DNA of 64,000 nucleotides from Blastomussa wellsi (Eukaryota; Cnidaria; Anthozoa; Scleractinia; Plerogyridae): NCBI GenBank assembly GCA_947652115.1, contig OX393567.1, positions 26,061,127 to 26,125,126 on the forward strand, written 5' to 3'. The first letter of the stretch is position 1, and every line of letters begins with the position of its first letter. Shown piece by piece: positions 22,436 through 35,100 of this stretch. A program made the translations under genes and the position numbers. The notes beneath the pieces were generated by a model. That model searched no databases and had not been told where the DNA came from. It worked only from the letters and a program-made list of their open reading frames with translations.

Positions 22436-24700
22436 GGAATTTGCTGCAATGATGTCAAGAACCATCACGATATCAAACCCTTAATTAGACCGACTTGTTT
22501 ATTTGCTGCAATGACGTTAAGAATCATCACGATATCAAACCCCTGACGTTAGATCGGCTTGTTTATTTGCTGCAATGACGTCAAGAACTATCACGATATC
22601 AAACGCCTTAATAAGACCGACTTGTTTATTTGCCGCAATGACGTCAAGAACTATCACGATATCAAACGCCTTAATTAGACCGACTTGTTTATTTGCTGCA
22701 ATGACGTCAAGAACCATCACGATATCAAACGCATTAATTAGACCGACTTGTTTATTTGCTGCAATGACGTCAAGAACCATCACGATATCAAACCCCTTAA
22801 TAAGACCGACTTGATTATTGGCTGCAATGACGTCAAGAATCATCACGATATCATATACCCCTTAATTAGATCGGCTTGTTTATTTGCTGTAATGACGTTA
22901 GTTCGGGTTGTTTATTTGACGTGATGACGTTAGATCGGGTTGTTTATTTGTAAACAGTTGTGAGGTTAGATCGGGATTTATTTACTGTATTGACGTTATA
23001 TAATTAGATTGAATTTTTTATTTGCTGCAATTACGTCAAGAATCATCACGATATTAAACGCCTTAATTAGATCGGCTTGTTTTGCTTTAATGACGTCAAG
23101 AATCATCACGATATCATACCCCGTTAAATAGACCGGATTGTTTATTTGCTGTAATGACGTTAGATCGGGTTGTTTATTTGCTGCAATGACGTCAAGAATC
23201 TTCACGATATAATATCCCTGACGTTAGATCGGGTTTTTCATTTGCTGTAATGACATATAATGAATAATCATCACAATACCATACCCTGTTAATTAGACCA
23301 GATTGTTTATTTGTTGTAATGACACCAATAATCATCACAATACCATGTCCTGTTAATTAGACCAGATTGTTTATTTGCTGTAATGACGCCAATAATCATC
23401 ACAATACCATGCCCTGTTAATTAGACCAGATTGTTTATTTGCTGTAATGACGCCAAGAATCATCACAATACCATGCCCTGTTAATTAGACCAGATTGTTT
23501 ATTTGCTGTAATGACGCTAATAATCATCACAATACCATGCCCTGTTAATTAGACCAGATTGTTTATTTCCTGTAATGACGCCAATAATCATCACAATACC
23601 ATGCCCTGTTAATTAGACCAGATTGTTTATTTCCTGTAGTGACGCCAATAATCATCACAATACCATGCCCTGTTAATTAGACCAGATTGTTTATTTGCTG
23701 TAATGACGCCAAGAATCATCACAATACCATACCTGTTAATTAGACCAGATTCTTTATTTCCTGTAATGATGCCAAGAATCATCACAATACCATACCTGTT
23801 AATTAGACCAGATTGTTTATTTGCTGTAATGACGCCAAGAATCATCACAATACCATACCTGTTAATTAGACCAGATTCTTTATTTCCTGTAATGATGCCA
23901 AGAATCATCACAATACCATACCTGTTAATTAGACCAGATTGTTTATTTCCTGTAATGACGCCAATAATCATCACAATAGCATACCCTGTTAATTAGACCA
24001 GATTGTTTATTTCCTGTAATGACGCCAAGAATCATCACAATACCATACCCTGTTAATTAGACCAGATTGTTTATTTGCTGTAATGACGCCAATAATCATC
24101 ACAATAGCATACCCTGTTAATTAGACCAGATTGTTTATTTGCTGTAATGACGCCAATAATCATCACAATACCATGTCCTGTTAATTAGACCAGATTGTTT
24201 ATTTGCTGTAATGACGCCAATAATCATCACAATACCATGCCCTGTTAATTAGACCAGATTTTTTATTTGCTGTAATGACGCCAAGAATCATCACAATACC
24301 ATACCCTGTTAATTAGACCAGATTGTTTATTTGCTGTAATGACGCCAATAATCATCACAATACCATGCCCTGTTAATTAGACCAGATTTTTTATTTGCTG
24401 TAATGACGCCAAGAATAATCACAATACCATACCCTGTTAATTAGACCAGATTGTTTATTTGCTGTAGTGACGCCAAGAATCATCACAATACCATACCCTG
24501 TTAATTAGACCAGATTGTTTATTTGCTGTAATGACGCCAAGAATAATCACAATACCATACCCTGTTAATTAGACCAGAGTGTTTATTTCCTGTAGTGACG
24601 CCAAAAATCATCACAATACCATACCCTGTTAATTAGACCAGATTGTTTATTTGCTGTAATGACGCCAAGAATCATCACAATATCATTTTGTGTTTATTTC
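22436..24700. repeat. 63/64-bp minisatellite, ~36 copies, with a CRE in the left part
   Basis: A long head-to-tail array. The left third (to about 23250) has units with 'gctgcaatgacgtcaagaac', 'catcacgatatcaaacgcct' and 'taattagaccgacttgttta'. The right two thirds have 'gctgtaatgacgccaagaat', 'catcacaataccataccctg' and 'ttaattagaccagattgttt'. At least seven left units contain a perfect TGACGTCA palindrome. Units of 63 bases (21 codons) leave repetitive open frames on both strands; those are artefacts of period and are not proteins. Between 22880 and 23280 the array is irregular, with partial units, marking the switch from one subfamily to the other. Confidence 0.95.
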
Positions 24701-25414
24701 CTTTATGACCAATTTCCTACAGTTCCAGCCGTTCATGTCATTACTAGGCAACGGTTTAACCTCCCATGGCTGGTGCACTCTTTCTTGCGTTTGCGCGCCA
24801 TGTAACTACTTACGTTACCGGTTTGGCAGAGGTATTTTACTTGTCTTCTTTTTTCCATTAAAGAAAGCAAAACGCAGGTGGAGGGAGACAAGGCGCCCAT
24901 TGCATGCGTCAGGATTTCTCTGTAGCCCTCGAAAATATATAAGAAAACTAAACTGTGAGTAATCAGAGATTAAGAGTGCGTTGGACTCCTTCAGTTAGCT
25001 TTAATTTGATTGATTTCCTACGAAGTGTCATGACGCAAGCGAAAGCGCGGGCCCTTCAAATTCGTGTACGATCCATCCGCGGAAACAATTGGCCAAGTTG
25101 TCGCAAGAATACTGCATGTTAATAGTCAACTCCGCTTACGATGCCCGAAGACATGAGCTTTGTGGGCCAATAATGAAAACTAGACAAATATGCGTTCATA
25201 ACAGAGAAAAAGAATTCTCGATTTACTTTGCCTGTAAATGCACAGCCCCGACACGAGATTAAGTTTGCGTTCTCTTCAAGCTTCTTAACGTCGAACGCAT
25301 TACAATGGGTCCCTGTTCCAAATTCGGAATGATTCTTTCACAGTTTAGTCCTGATTTATTGATGGAAACGACATTCTGGTCCACATAACATTCTAGCCAC
25401 TTGTACCTGTTATC

Positions 25415-25620
25415 CGGTTGCCCTTTACACGAGGAGCAAGTGGATCTGGGGAAACGTGACTTGATTGGCTAGAATCTAACAAAGGGAGTCCAATCAAATC
25501 AACCGTTTTAAAGTATCTTTCAACAAAGGGCTGATGTGATTGGACTCCCTATGTTGGATTCTGTCCAATCAAATCATATGTCCCCAGAGCCACTTGTTCC
25601 TCGTGCACAGGCCCAGCCGG
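25415..25620. mobile_element. Foldback MITE
   Basis: Inverted arms: 'acgaggagcaagtggatctg' then 'gattggctagaatctaacaa' and 'gggagtccaatcaaatca' on the left, with complements on the right ('gattggactccctatgttgg', 'ccagagccacttgttcctcg'). The non-coding centre is short. Other sequence from 24700 to 26270 shows no gene. Confidence 0.75.
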
Positions 25621-26273
25621 TTAAACTAAGAGGGAAAGGCGTTTCTGGACCCGAGAATGGGCAAACAAAACTTGGTTCGAAGAAATGGGGTTTCGAGGAA
25701 CCGGAGTTGGGAGAAAGGATAAAACTGCAGTGTTCGGCTTAGCGAACCAAATTCAATGAAAATGACGTTTAGTTCGAGTTATCGGGGGTGTTTCGAGAAA
25801 TCGAAGGCTTGATAAACCGGAATATCACTGTATCACATGACCTTGGATATCAGGATACCATGTACCACTAGTCACAGCAAGTATCTTTGTTAAAAAATAA
25901 CAATAATTTTATTTACAAAATATAACGTACCTAAAATCATATATATCTTTCATGAATAGTGTGATAATTTCAATTTGTAATATCCTTTAGTTTATTTAAA
26001 ATTTATTCAATGATCACGCGTTGGATATGAGGTGATAAATAACCAACGAGCACGAGTTGGTTCTAATCAGTTCATATTATCCAGCATGAAATATTTTTTA
26101 GTCAATTCTCAACTCCGGTTATTATCAACGCTCGTACGAATTTTTAAACAGTCAGTCATATTGTTAAACTTCAGTTTGACCTAAACGAAGCGATAGTATG
26201 AAAAAAGAATGAATGAAACACGTGAACAAATCAAGCGAGAGAAAAACTTCGCCGTAAATATTCCCAGCTCAGT

Positions 26274-26319
26274 CCCCTCCAAATTTGAGTTTGTGGCGTA
26301 AACTCATAACAAATAGTAG

Positions 26320-26364
<45 letters not shown>

Positions 26365-26797
26365 GTATAACAATATAATTTGGTTTCATCAACTGAGTTG
26401 ATAATGTGAATTGGCCACCGTAAAGAGATTCAAGAGCTGACGTTTCGAGCGTTAGCCCTTCGTCGGAGCGAATCAAGGAATTGTGGGTCGTCGGTTTTTT
26501 ATATACAGAAAGATGGAGCTTCGCTATTGGCTGGTGCCTGATAACGTGCAAACAACGGAATAAATTAGTTGAATGAAAAGCGTTCGTTGATACCGTGAGG
26601 ATTAAGAGTACCGATTTGAAAAATAAATTTTTGTTCTAGAGTTTTGCGGCTTTCCGTGTTACCTTGTTGCTTAGAATGATTTGGGAGATTGAAGTTTCTC
26701 GCGACCGGTTTCGATGCATTTTTGTCGTCTTTCTCTACAGTCCCCTCCAAATCTGAGTTTGTGGCGTAAACTCATAACAAATAGTAGAGGGGGTAAC

Positions 26798-26832
<35 letters not shown>

Positions 26833-26960
26833 GTATAACAATATAATTTGGTTTAATCAACTGAGTCGGAGGGCTAACGCTCGAAACGTCAGCTCTTGAA
26901 TCTCTTTTCGGTGGGCAATTCACATTATCAACCCAGCTGATGAAACCAAATTATATCATA
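26274..26960 (-). mobile_element. Penelope-like retroelement remnant (pLTR pieces and GIY-YIG fragment)
   Basis: A 125-base direct repeat (26274-26400 and 26743-26867, from 'tcccctccaaatttgagttt' to 'tttggtttcatcaactgag') flanks a minus-strand fragment (26750-26565) whose translation includes ARNFNLPNHSKQ and TLEQKFIFQIGTLNPHGINE. This looks like the end of a GIY-YIG endonuclease as in Penelope-like elements. A hammerhead-like motif lies downstream of it (26474-26427, minus) and a damaged copy at 26861-26901 (plus). The element is broken; no reverse transcriptase remains. Confidence 0.7.
26427..26474 (-). ncRNA. Candidate type I hammerhead ribozyme of the Penelope-like element
   Basis: On the minus strand a stem I (GATTC/GAATC and GCT/AGC with an internal bulge) encloses CCGACGA, a four-pair stem II (GGGC, loop TAAC, GCTC), GAAA, and CGTC as the minimal stem III and cleavage triplet. 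This fits the CUGANGA...GAAA...UH hammerhead plan except that U4 is C. Hammerheads are reported in Penelope-like retroelements. Activity is doubtful with the core change; folding was checked only by eye. Confidence 0.55.
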
Positions 26961-27326
26961 ACATTACAAATAGTGTTGGCTAACAGGAAGATTCGAAATT
27001 ATTGAGGAGCTGAACACTGCATTTCTTCTACATTAGGCAAAATCGAGCGAAATCAAAAACAAAACATCAAAAACTCTACAAAAAAAAAAAACAACCTTCG
27101 ATATATCAAAATTCTAACATGTAAATGCAAATGCAATTTTTCGAATACTCTTTTGTCTGTTAATTCCCAGAAGAGTCTTATGCAGAAAACAAAACCAAAT
27201 ATAGAAGTTAAACCATGAAGCCTCGGTGCATGTTTGAATTTTGATTTATCGAACGTACGCTAATGCAGCGAACAAAATATGTCGTGCATTTCACTGATTG
27301 GTTGAAATTCTACAGTGATTTTCTTT

Positions 27327-30300
27327 TCATTTCATGGCCTGGCCGCCATCTTCACTTGTAAGAAGAAGATGAATTCGGCGAGAAAGCTCGGGTCCAATTC
27401 TCCGACTGGTGGCCAGTACCCCTGCGCCGCGCCGGACCTAGAATAAAAACATTTCAGGACGGGCGTTAAAAACAAACAAGCGTTGAAGTCAATAGCGAAG
27501 CGCGCGTGTGACGTCATGACTCAGACAAGACAAACAACCCGGAATTGCGAACGATTTTGAAGATTTCTTCAGGCACAAAAGACGATGATCCTGAAACAAT
27601 TTTGACACAAAAGGTTCGCCTACTTTCTCTGTATTTTTCTCAGAACACGCTGATGTTTTCCTAGTCTCGCTGGGCTCGAATAGTTTGCATTCTATAATTC
27701 AGGAGCTGATCCAGGATTTTTCTAAGGAGGGGGTGCACCACTAAGGATTAACGTAACTAGCAGGTGACTTAAGCAGAATACTCGTTCTGTTAGCGAGCCG
27801 CAGGTCATCTCAGGGAGGGGTGGGCACCCCCTGCACCCTCCCCCTAGATCCGCCCCTGCTATTTTTACACTAATGCAGCGACTTCACTATTTTTCGGGAA
27901 ACACTTGCACCTTCGAGTAATATAAAGGACAATGAAGGAAAATGAATTATTTCCCAGTGTTACTAACTTACCAGAATGTCTTGAAGAAGTTTCGAAGCTT
28001 CTTGTGTACCACTACATCGTTTGTACGCCTACAAAAATCAAGAAATATCTTAATGGCAAAGCTTTGTACCTAAATACGACAAAGCACATTCGTAGACTTG
28101 CTATAAACTGTAAGTCAAAATCACCGAAAACGCCAACTGAAACATTTTGAAAACTGTTTGTAAACGTCAGAAGGCAGTCCCAGTTTTACAGTTGTTAGCT
28201 ACAAACGACATTTTTCCAAAACTGAAGTAAACAAAAGTAATGGAACCAGCTGTGACGAGACTTTCGATGCCAACCAAGCTCGCGATCAATCCTTTGTTAC
28301 CTGTAAAAGACTCTGTGGACTAGGATACACAGAAACTATGGCGGCCGCCATATCAGCTGACACATTTCTGAACTGCTGGAAATGCTGCTGCCAGACCTTT
28401 TTCAAACCTTCTCCATCTTCTGACACCTGCAAAATGATCCAAACGGACATGTGAACAAGTTAAGATTTTCAGTCATGGTTGGTTATACGAAGTGGAAATC
28501 CGAAAACCCTAAAGAGGCAAAACAATAACGTTTCAATGGTTACTTTGTCTCAGCTTTTATAATTTGAATGTATTTTCGTTCACGTACGCAAATAATTTTA
28601 GACGTGCGTTTGTACAAACAGCGTTCCATGCGACGCTATAACCAGTGAGTTGCGCGCCGGTTACATAAACACTCTCATAATAGTATTAAACAATAAGGGG
28701 ACGGGATGAAGAATGGGCGGGGCAGGGAAGGGGCGAAGTACCGAGACTAGAGAAGAGATGTTTCATTTCGTTACCATTTCCCTGCCATTTGCGGCTGTCG
28801 CTATGCGGAGTACACGTCAGAATAAGCCTCGAGCAACTTAAGATATAGATTCTCCCGGGGAAAATGATAAGAAATGCACGTAACATATTAGGGAGAATTT
28901 GAAGGCTGGTTGTGGACTGCCCCACCTTCACAGATCCTTTCTCTCCTCCTTCGACACAGAAACTAAACGATTCTGGTTGCTTCTTCCTGTTGATAAAAGA
29001 GGACAGAGGATCGCCACTAATGCGAACAACGTTAGATAATAAAGATGCGCTAGTGACTCAACAACTCCTGCTTGCACTACAGAAGACAACTGATCACAAC
29101 TGCATCTATTGGATCTATCCTATTCTGTCATGCAACTTTCGGTATCCAGTTTTTGTTTTTGTGATGGAAGTATGTGATTTGGGATACGCTTATAGAGGAT
29201 ATTCACTTGACGCCATATTGGTGTACCTCAACATTCGTTTGCTACACCAACATACCCGTTGTTATCTGAATCCCACAGGATCGAGTGATTACACCTTAAC
29301 AACACTATCTCGTATTAACCAGATTTGCTTCAGCATATCACAAAGGGAAAACAGCATTGAGTGCTGTTAGATGTGTTTTTGATTCTTACTTGAAAGGTGC
29401 CTCAGCGACAGCTTTTGTGAACATGGCTATCAATTCAGAAAACGCCTCTTCCGTTTCACACATGCGTACTCGGCATTTTGGTTGCTTGATCTGCAGGTCC
29501 ACAAGAGCTTCTTCCACGTCAACCCTCGATACCATGACACTCGGTCCAGACTCCCTGTTAGACTTCTTCCGTCCTTTACCGCTGGGGTTGTCGCTGTCCG
29601 AGGAGCTTGGTCCGAGAACTGCGCTTCGAAACTGGCGTTGTTGAGTGAGCTTTACATCTCTTCAGAGAAAGAAATTCTTGTTAGAATCAAGCCGACAAGA
29701 GTAAGAAAATGAACACTGGGTGACAGTGACAGTCGAACAGACTTCAGAGTAAAATGTAGAGCTATATAAATTATAACATACCTGAAATACTTCTCTAGAC
29801 CTAGAATTACAATAGTAACAACTTTTCCGGGGTAAATTGTAAGAGCTCTTCCGCAGAATGTGGTCAAGGTTTCTTCATCAGCGATAACTGAGATGGCGGG
29901 ATTTTGCATCTCCTATAAAAGCAATGAAATTATATTCTGATTGAACACAACTAGAAAGAGCCCAAGAATTGTTAAGCAGTAGTATCCAGTATCCACAAAT
30001 TCTCAGTACATCGAGGATTAGTATAGGTAATCACATGAGACCAAGTACTATTAAGGATTAATTGCACGAGAGTTTTCATTAACAGGTAATCATGTCCTCT
30101 CTTGATTACTAAAAATGCCCTCGATTAAGAAAAAATGCCCTCTCTCTCAACCAATCAGCGCTCAGTAATTTTGCCCTTTATTGATAAAAGGTTTAATCAT
30201 AGTTAGTGGAATATGTTGACTGTGACTTCGCAGCTAACACAGACCTTGAGCTAAGGGAGGGAGGGGGAGGAATGTATTGAAAAATTTAGGTAGGGATTCA

Positions 30301-32078
30301 TGTGCGATGCCAAATACGTGGGGCACGGCTCCCGCCGGGCCCCTCCCCTAGATTCGCCACTGCATGTTAGGCGTTGACTTTGTCTAAGAAAAGAGAAATA
30401 TTTCAAAACGTCGACTGAAAAAAATCCAGAACAACAATAACTTTATTGTTTATAACTACATGGTATCCCTTCTTTAATTCAGTCCAAAGGTACCATGCCA
30501 TTTTGGCGACTTCTTGTAAAACAACCCGATGAGTTTCTGACACTAGGACCCTTCCTTGCTCCAGATGGATTTTTGTTCGGTAGGTCCTAATTCAACGCCT
30601 TCACGCACAGGCAGCCCAAGCTCACATTGTGATCAGGATCATATTGCATAATAGCTGTCATGGTAAAAATATAAGAGTTTGTATGGGAATATTTTACAAC
30701 ACCTTTTAGCAAACCGAAATACTGCCAAATCTTAAATAAAATTGCCTTACCTTACTTTCATTGTGTTTTTATTCTTGTCTGAACGCTTATTTTGCCGATT
30801 CTTGGCCATTTAGGCGAGTTATCGCTTTCTGAGTTCCCCACTACAAAGAAAAGAACAAGGCTGCACACTCCAGTTCGGAACGCCCGACGAGCCAAGCGAA
30901 AAATCCCAGCTTAAAATGGTCAAATGGCCTCAAATCCATCGCGATTTCCAAGAAGAGATGTTCTAGTTTCATTTTAACTCAACAACAACTCAGTCCAGGC
31001 TCTGTCATCAATGTCAAGCGGCTGTTTGCTTTCAAATATCCAAGGTAAAAAGATCTCCATTGTGCCTGTACACGCTCGTCACGACACACGACCGTTAAAA
31101 AACTCCTTGGTAACCCCGCCTCGATAATCGTCCTGAGGGGACCAGGGGAGTAACACAAAACTTGTTGAGGGCAATTGACGGTGTGGTTTACGGTGTGGTA
31201 CTCCGGTGAGGTATAGTTTGTTAATGAGGCGGGGTTACCAAGAAATTTTTTAACGGTCGTGTGTCGTGACGAGCGTGTACAGGCACAATGGCGATCTTTT
31301 TACCATGGATTTTTTAAAGCAAACGGCCGCTTCGCATCGATGACAGAGCCTGGACTGAGTTGTTGTTGAGTGAAAATGAAACTTGAACATCTCTTTTTGG
31401 AATTCGCGATGGATTTGAGGCCGTTTGACCATTTTACGCTGGGATTTTTCGCTTGGCTTGTAGGGCATTCCGACCTGGAGTGTGCAGCCTTGTTCTTTTC
31501 TTTGTAGTGGGGAACCTAGAAATCGATAACTCGCCTAAATGGCCAAGAATCGGCAAAATAAGCGTTCAGACAAGAATAAAAACACAATGAAAGTAAGGTA
31601 AGGGAATTTTATTTAAGATTTGGCAGTATTTCGGTTTGCTAAAAGGTGTTGTAAAATATTCCCATACAAACTCTTATATTTTTGCCATGACAGCTATTAT
31701 GCAATATGATCCTGATCACAACGTGAGCTTGGGCTGCCTGTGCTTCACGCTTAAAAGCCGCTTAAAAGCCGGAAACACGGAAAGCCGTAAAACTCTAGAA
31801 CAAAAATTTATTTTTCAAATCGGCACTCTTAATCCTCACGGTATCAACGAACGCTTTTCATTCAACTAATTTATTCCGAAGTTTTCACGTTACCAGGCAC
31901 CAGCCAATAGCGAAGCTCCATCTTTCTGTATATAAAGACACACGACGCACAATTCCTTGATTCGCTCAGGCGAAGGGCTAACGCTCGAAACGTCAGCTCT
32001 TGAATCTCTTTACAGTGGCCAATTGACATTATCAACCCAGTTGATAAAACCAAATTATATCGTTATACTTCCCACTGA

Positions 32079-32113
<35 letters not shown>

Positions 32114-35100
32114 CTATTTTGCCATTTGACCTTACCTCACGAAATCGAAAAACCATTTCAACAAACTTGATCGCTGACAAGCGAAGGACTACATGTTGTT
32201 CGTCTGTAAAAGTGGTCTTGGTGGAGATCTAAAGTGGACACATTAATTCAATCGTTACAAGAACGCCTCTCCCTGAAAACAACCTTTCGATTTCGTCAAC
32301 TTTTTGATTGGTTACAAAACCGTAAGAGGAAAAATTTCATCTTTCCTGCTGCTTTCCTGCGCTTCTAGGTCTTACTTTTCCCACAATAAATACCGGTTTT
32401 GTTTTCCCAGTAGTAGTCATGTTTCTCAGCCGCGCTTGCTGGGCTTACTGCTAGTATGCTACCATTCAATGTCTTTCCCAGAACCCACTTTTCGTTTGGC
32501 CAACACCAACATGGACTCCAAGGACTTAACTTTGGGCGCATGCGCATTGTGCTTCGTTTTAAATCTCAGCCAATCAGATTGACACCAAACAAACTCTGAG
32601 TCTGCGCAAAAAGGCCTGACGTCTGGGAAACGCAGACTTCCAGAATTGGGACTGGCCAGAGTCTGCGTTCTGACCAAAAGAAAAGCAGGCTACACGGACG
32701 AGATTTACTTCTACCATTTCATTGTTCTTGCAAAATTTACTAACAAAATGTTAAAGACCCATGACCAGGGCTTCTGATATTTCGCGCGGTCGCGGAGCCG
32801 CGAAATCCCGCGAAATTGACAAAAACGCGCGAAATACCGCGAAATTTACTACAAATGCTACCAAATACATGTCGGCACAACAAATTTGAAACTTAGCTTA
32901 ACTATTGGGGCTGTTTACGTGCCGTAAATTGTAAATTTATCTTGAAATTTCGCCACTTCCACGAGTAAACAACGTACCAAAAACTACCAGGCGTTCTTAG
33001 GTTAATGTTGCGAAAAACTGGGCACTGGACAATGGACTTTTCGTTGCCACTAAACGGTATCTGAAAGGAAACTGCTGTTTGTAGTAATGCAGGCACATGT
33101 TTACTCGAACGTGCAGGACACGATCGAGAAGCAAGAATGTTTTGACTTCACAAATGGATTTGAACCTTCAATCAGGAACAATCTTGCCTTGAAACTACAA
33201 AGCAACACAAGATAGCGAGGAAAGAAAAGAATGCATTGCATTGCTGTTTTCGGCTTTAAATTGCAGCTGAAAAAGGAAGATAACCAGTCGACGTTTTTGC
33301 CGCTCGAAACAAGAACTGTACGTTTCCTTCAGAACTGTTTTGGATGAATTTTTGTGTTTTCTTTCTTGCACTGAATTTGACATCCTGTAGTATTTTTTTT
33401 TTCTGGCATGTTTCTTGTTTTCTTTTTGGCGAAATTTGTCCCAAAAACTCCCGCGAAATCCCCGCGAAATCGGCCATTTTCTTCGCGAATTTGGCTCTGC
33501 AAATCCCGCGAAATTTGACTTTTTTCCCGCGAATTATCAGAAGGCCTGTATGACGGACCAGTACACATTGCGCGCGTCAACTTCATAGTCGCCATCTTTT
33601 ATGTGAGTCGAAAAGTACCTATCAAAACAATAACAAATGCGTACAATGCATAGTGGTCCATCGTGGGTCTTTAACAAACAAATAACCGAAGTCAGAGCAA
33701 TTTTCCTCTGTTGTTGTTGTTGGATGCTTTGGTATAAAATATTTAATAAAACGTGTTAGGTAATAAATCGGGAGCAATATCAATACCAACCATGACTTCT
33801 CTTAGCTTTACAGCAAAAAGTTTTTAACACGGTCTACATTTCAATTGTACCTCAAGTGTCTCTTCCTGTACATCATGTTCTAGGCAACACCTCTGCCATG
33901 TGATGCTGCCAGGAATCTGCTGTGATTGTATTTTGCTACTCGCACCCAAAGTTTCCAACTTTTGAATGAGAACGCTTTCCTCTGGTTGCTGACCATTTCT
34001 TGGAATTTCAGGATCAATGCAGGCCACTACTTGCTGTCAGTTTAGGAACATTTTAACAAAACGCATAAAAAAAAAGATGCATACACAACATTACCACTAC
34101 CAAAAACTACAACAAGAAACATTTATTCAACAACTTCTCAGTGAGTTATAATCTAAATTGCCATGTACCTTGATACAGCCATCCAATCGATTATTTCTTT
34201 GATTCATGCTCTCTGCCTAAACCAAGAAAGAAAAAAACGATACAAAGAATGACTAAAGGGTTCTTAGTGAGTAGCATTACATGTGCAGTATTTCACACAC
34301 AAAAAAAACAAGCAGTCAAGAATGTTACGTAGAAAAGGCTAGTTTGGTCATTCTACGACTCAGGAAGACCAGCAATCTTCCCAGACAGGTCCTAATGTGG
34401 AACCCATAGCAGAAAAGAGGTAGGAACATCTAAGAGAATGGCAACTTCTGTAGGCAGTGGAAAGCCAATCAAATGCAATCACATGGTTTCATAATTATGG
34501 TCTGGTAAGTTTTAACCAGTGACCACGAGTTTTATTCCATTTTAGACCAAAAAAAAATGATGGGATTTATTGATGAGTTTAAATAATAACAAGGAATGGA
34601 CAAAAGTCAGACTGGATCAACTCAGATTGCTGATTTGAATAAGAACAGCAGCTATTCAGAAACGAGGCATACAACAATTATTGTTGCTATAATTCTACTT
34701 ATTCAAATCAGCTACCTGAGTTGATCCAGTGTGACATTTTTCCCTGCCCTAGGCTGACAGGCCTTATAGTACATGAATATCCTTTCGCAAATACACTGTA
34801 ATACCTTTTTCAACAGTTTCTCCTTATCTTTAGCCATTTTCATTTTTTCACTAGCCTGAGCTCTGGCCTGTTGCTCTTTCTCTTTAGCTTCCTTCTTGGC
34901 TTGCCTTTCACGTTCTTTTGCTTGTTTTTTCAGCTGCAAAACATTATCTTGAAGCATTAGGTGATTATTTACTGTGCTCTAGACTGTATTGTGATTGGAA
35001 CAACCAATCTTACTAGTAAAGCACAAAATTACAAGAATTGAAATGCTTTAATGTATGATATAATAAACAAGCATTTGCAGGCACTTGCAAGCACCCCAAT

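Noticed and set aside
22535..22846. Open frames of about 100 codons on both strands with repetitive protein sequence
   Set aside because: They arise because the minisatellite unit is 63 bases (21 codons); both strands stay open for the same reason. No start context, splice sites or family match.
22436..24700. CRISPR-like array
   Set aside because: Units are contiguous with no unique spacers, and the genome is clearly eukaryotic.
27932..28150. Plus-strand 72-codon frame
   Set aside because: Its shadow on the minus strand is EME1 exon 11 (AYKRCSGTQEASKLLQDIL) with proper AG and GT borders.
28912..29712. Plus-strand frames of 152, 95 and 76 codons
   Set aside because: They are antisense to EME1 exons 8 and 9, which match the family and have correct splice sites and phases on the minus strand.
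32304..32677. Overlapping frames of 92, 60 and 72 codons on both strands
   Set aside because: They lie in EME1 intron 5, overlap each other antisense, and show no family motif or splice logic.
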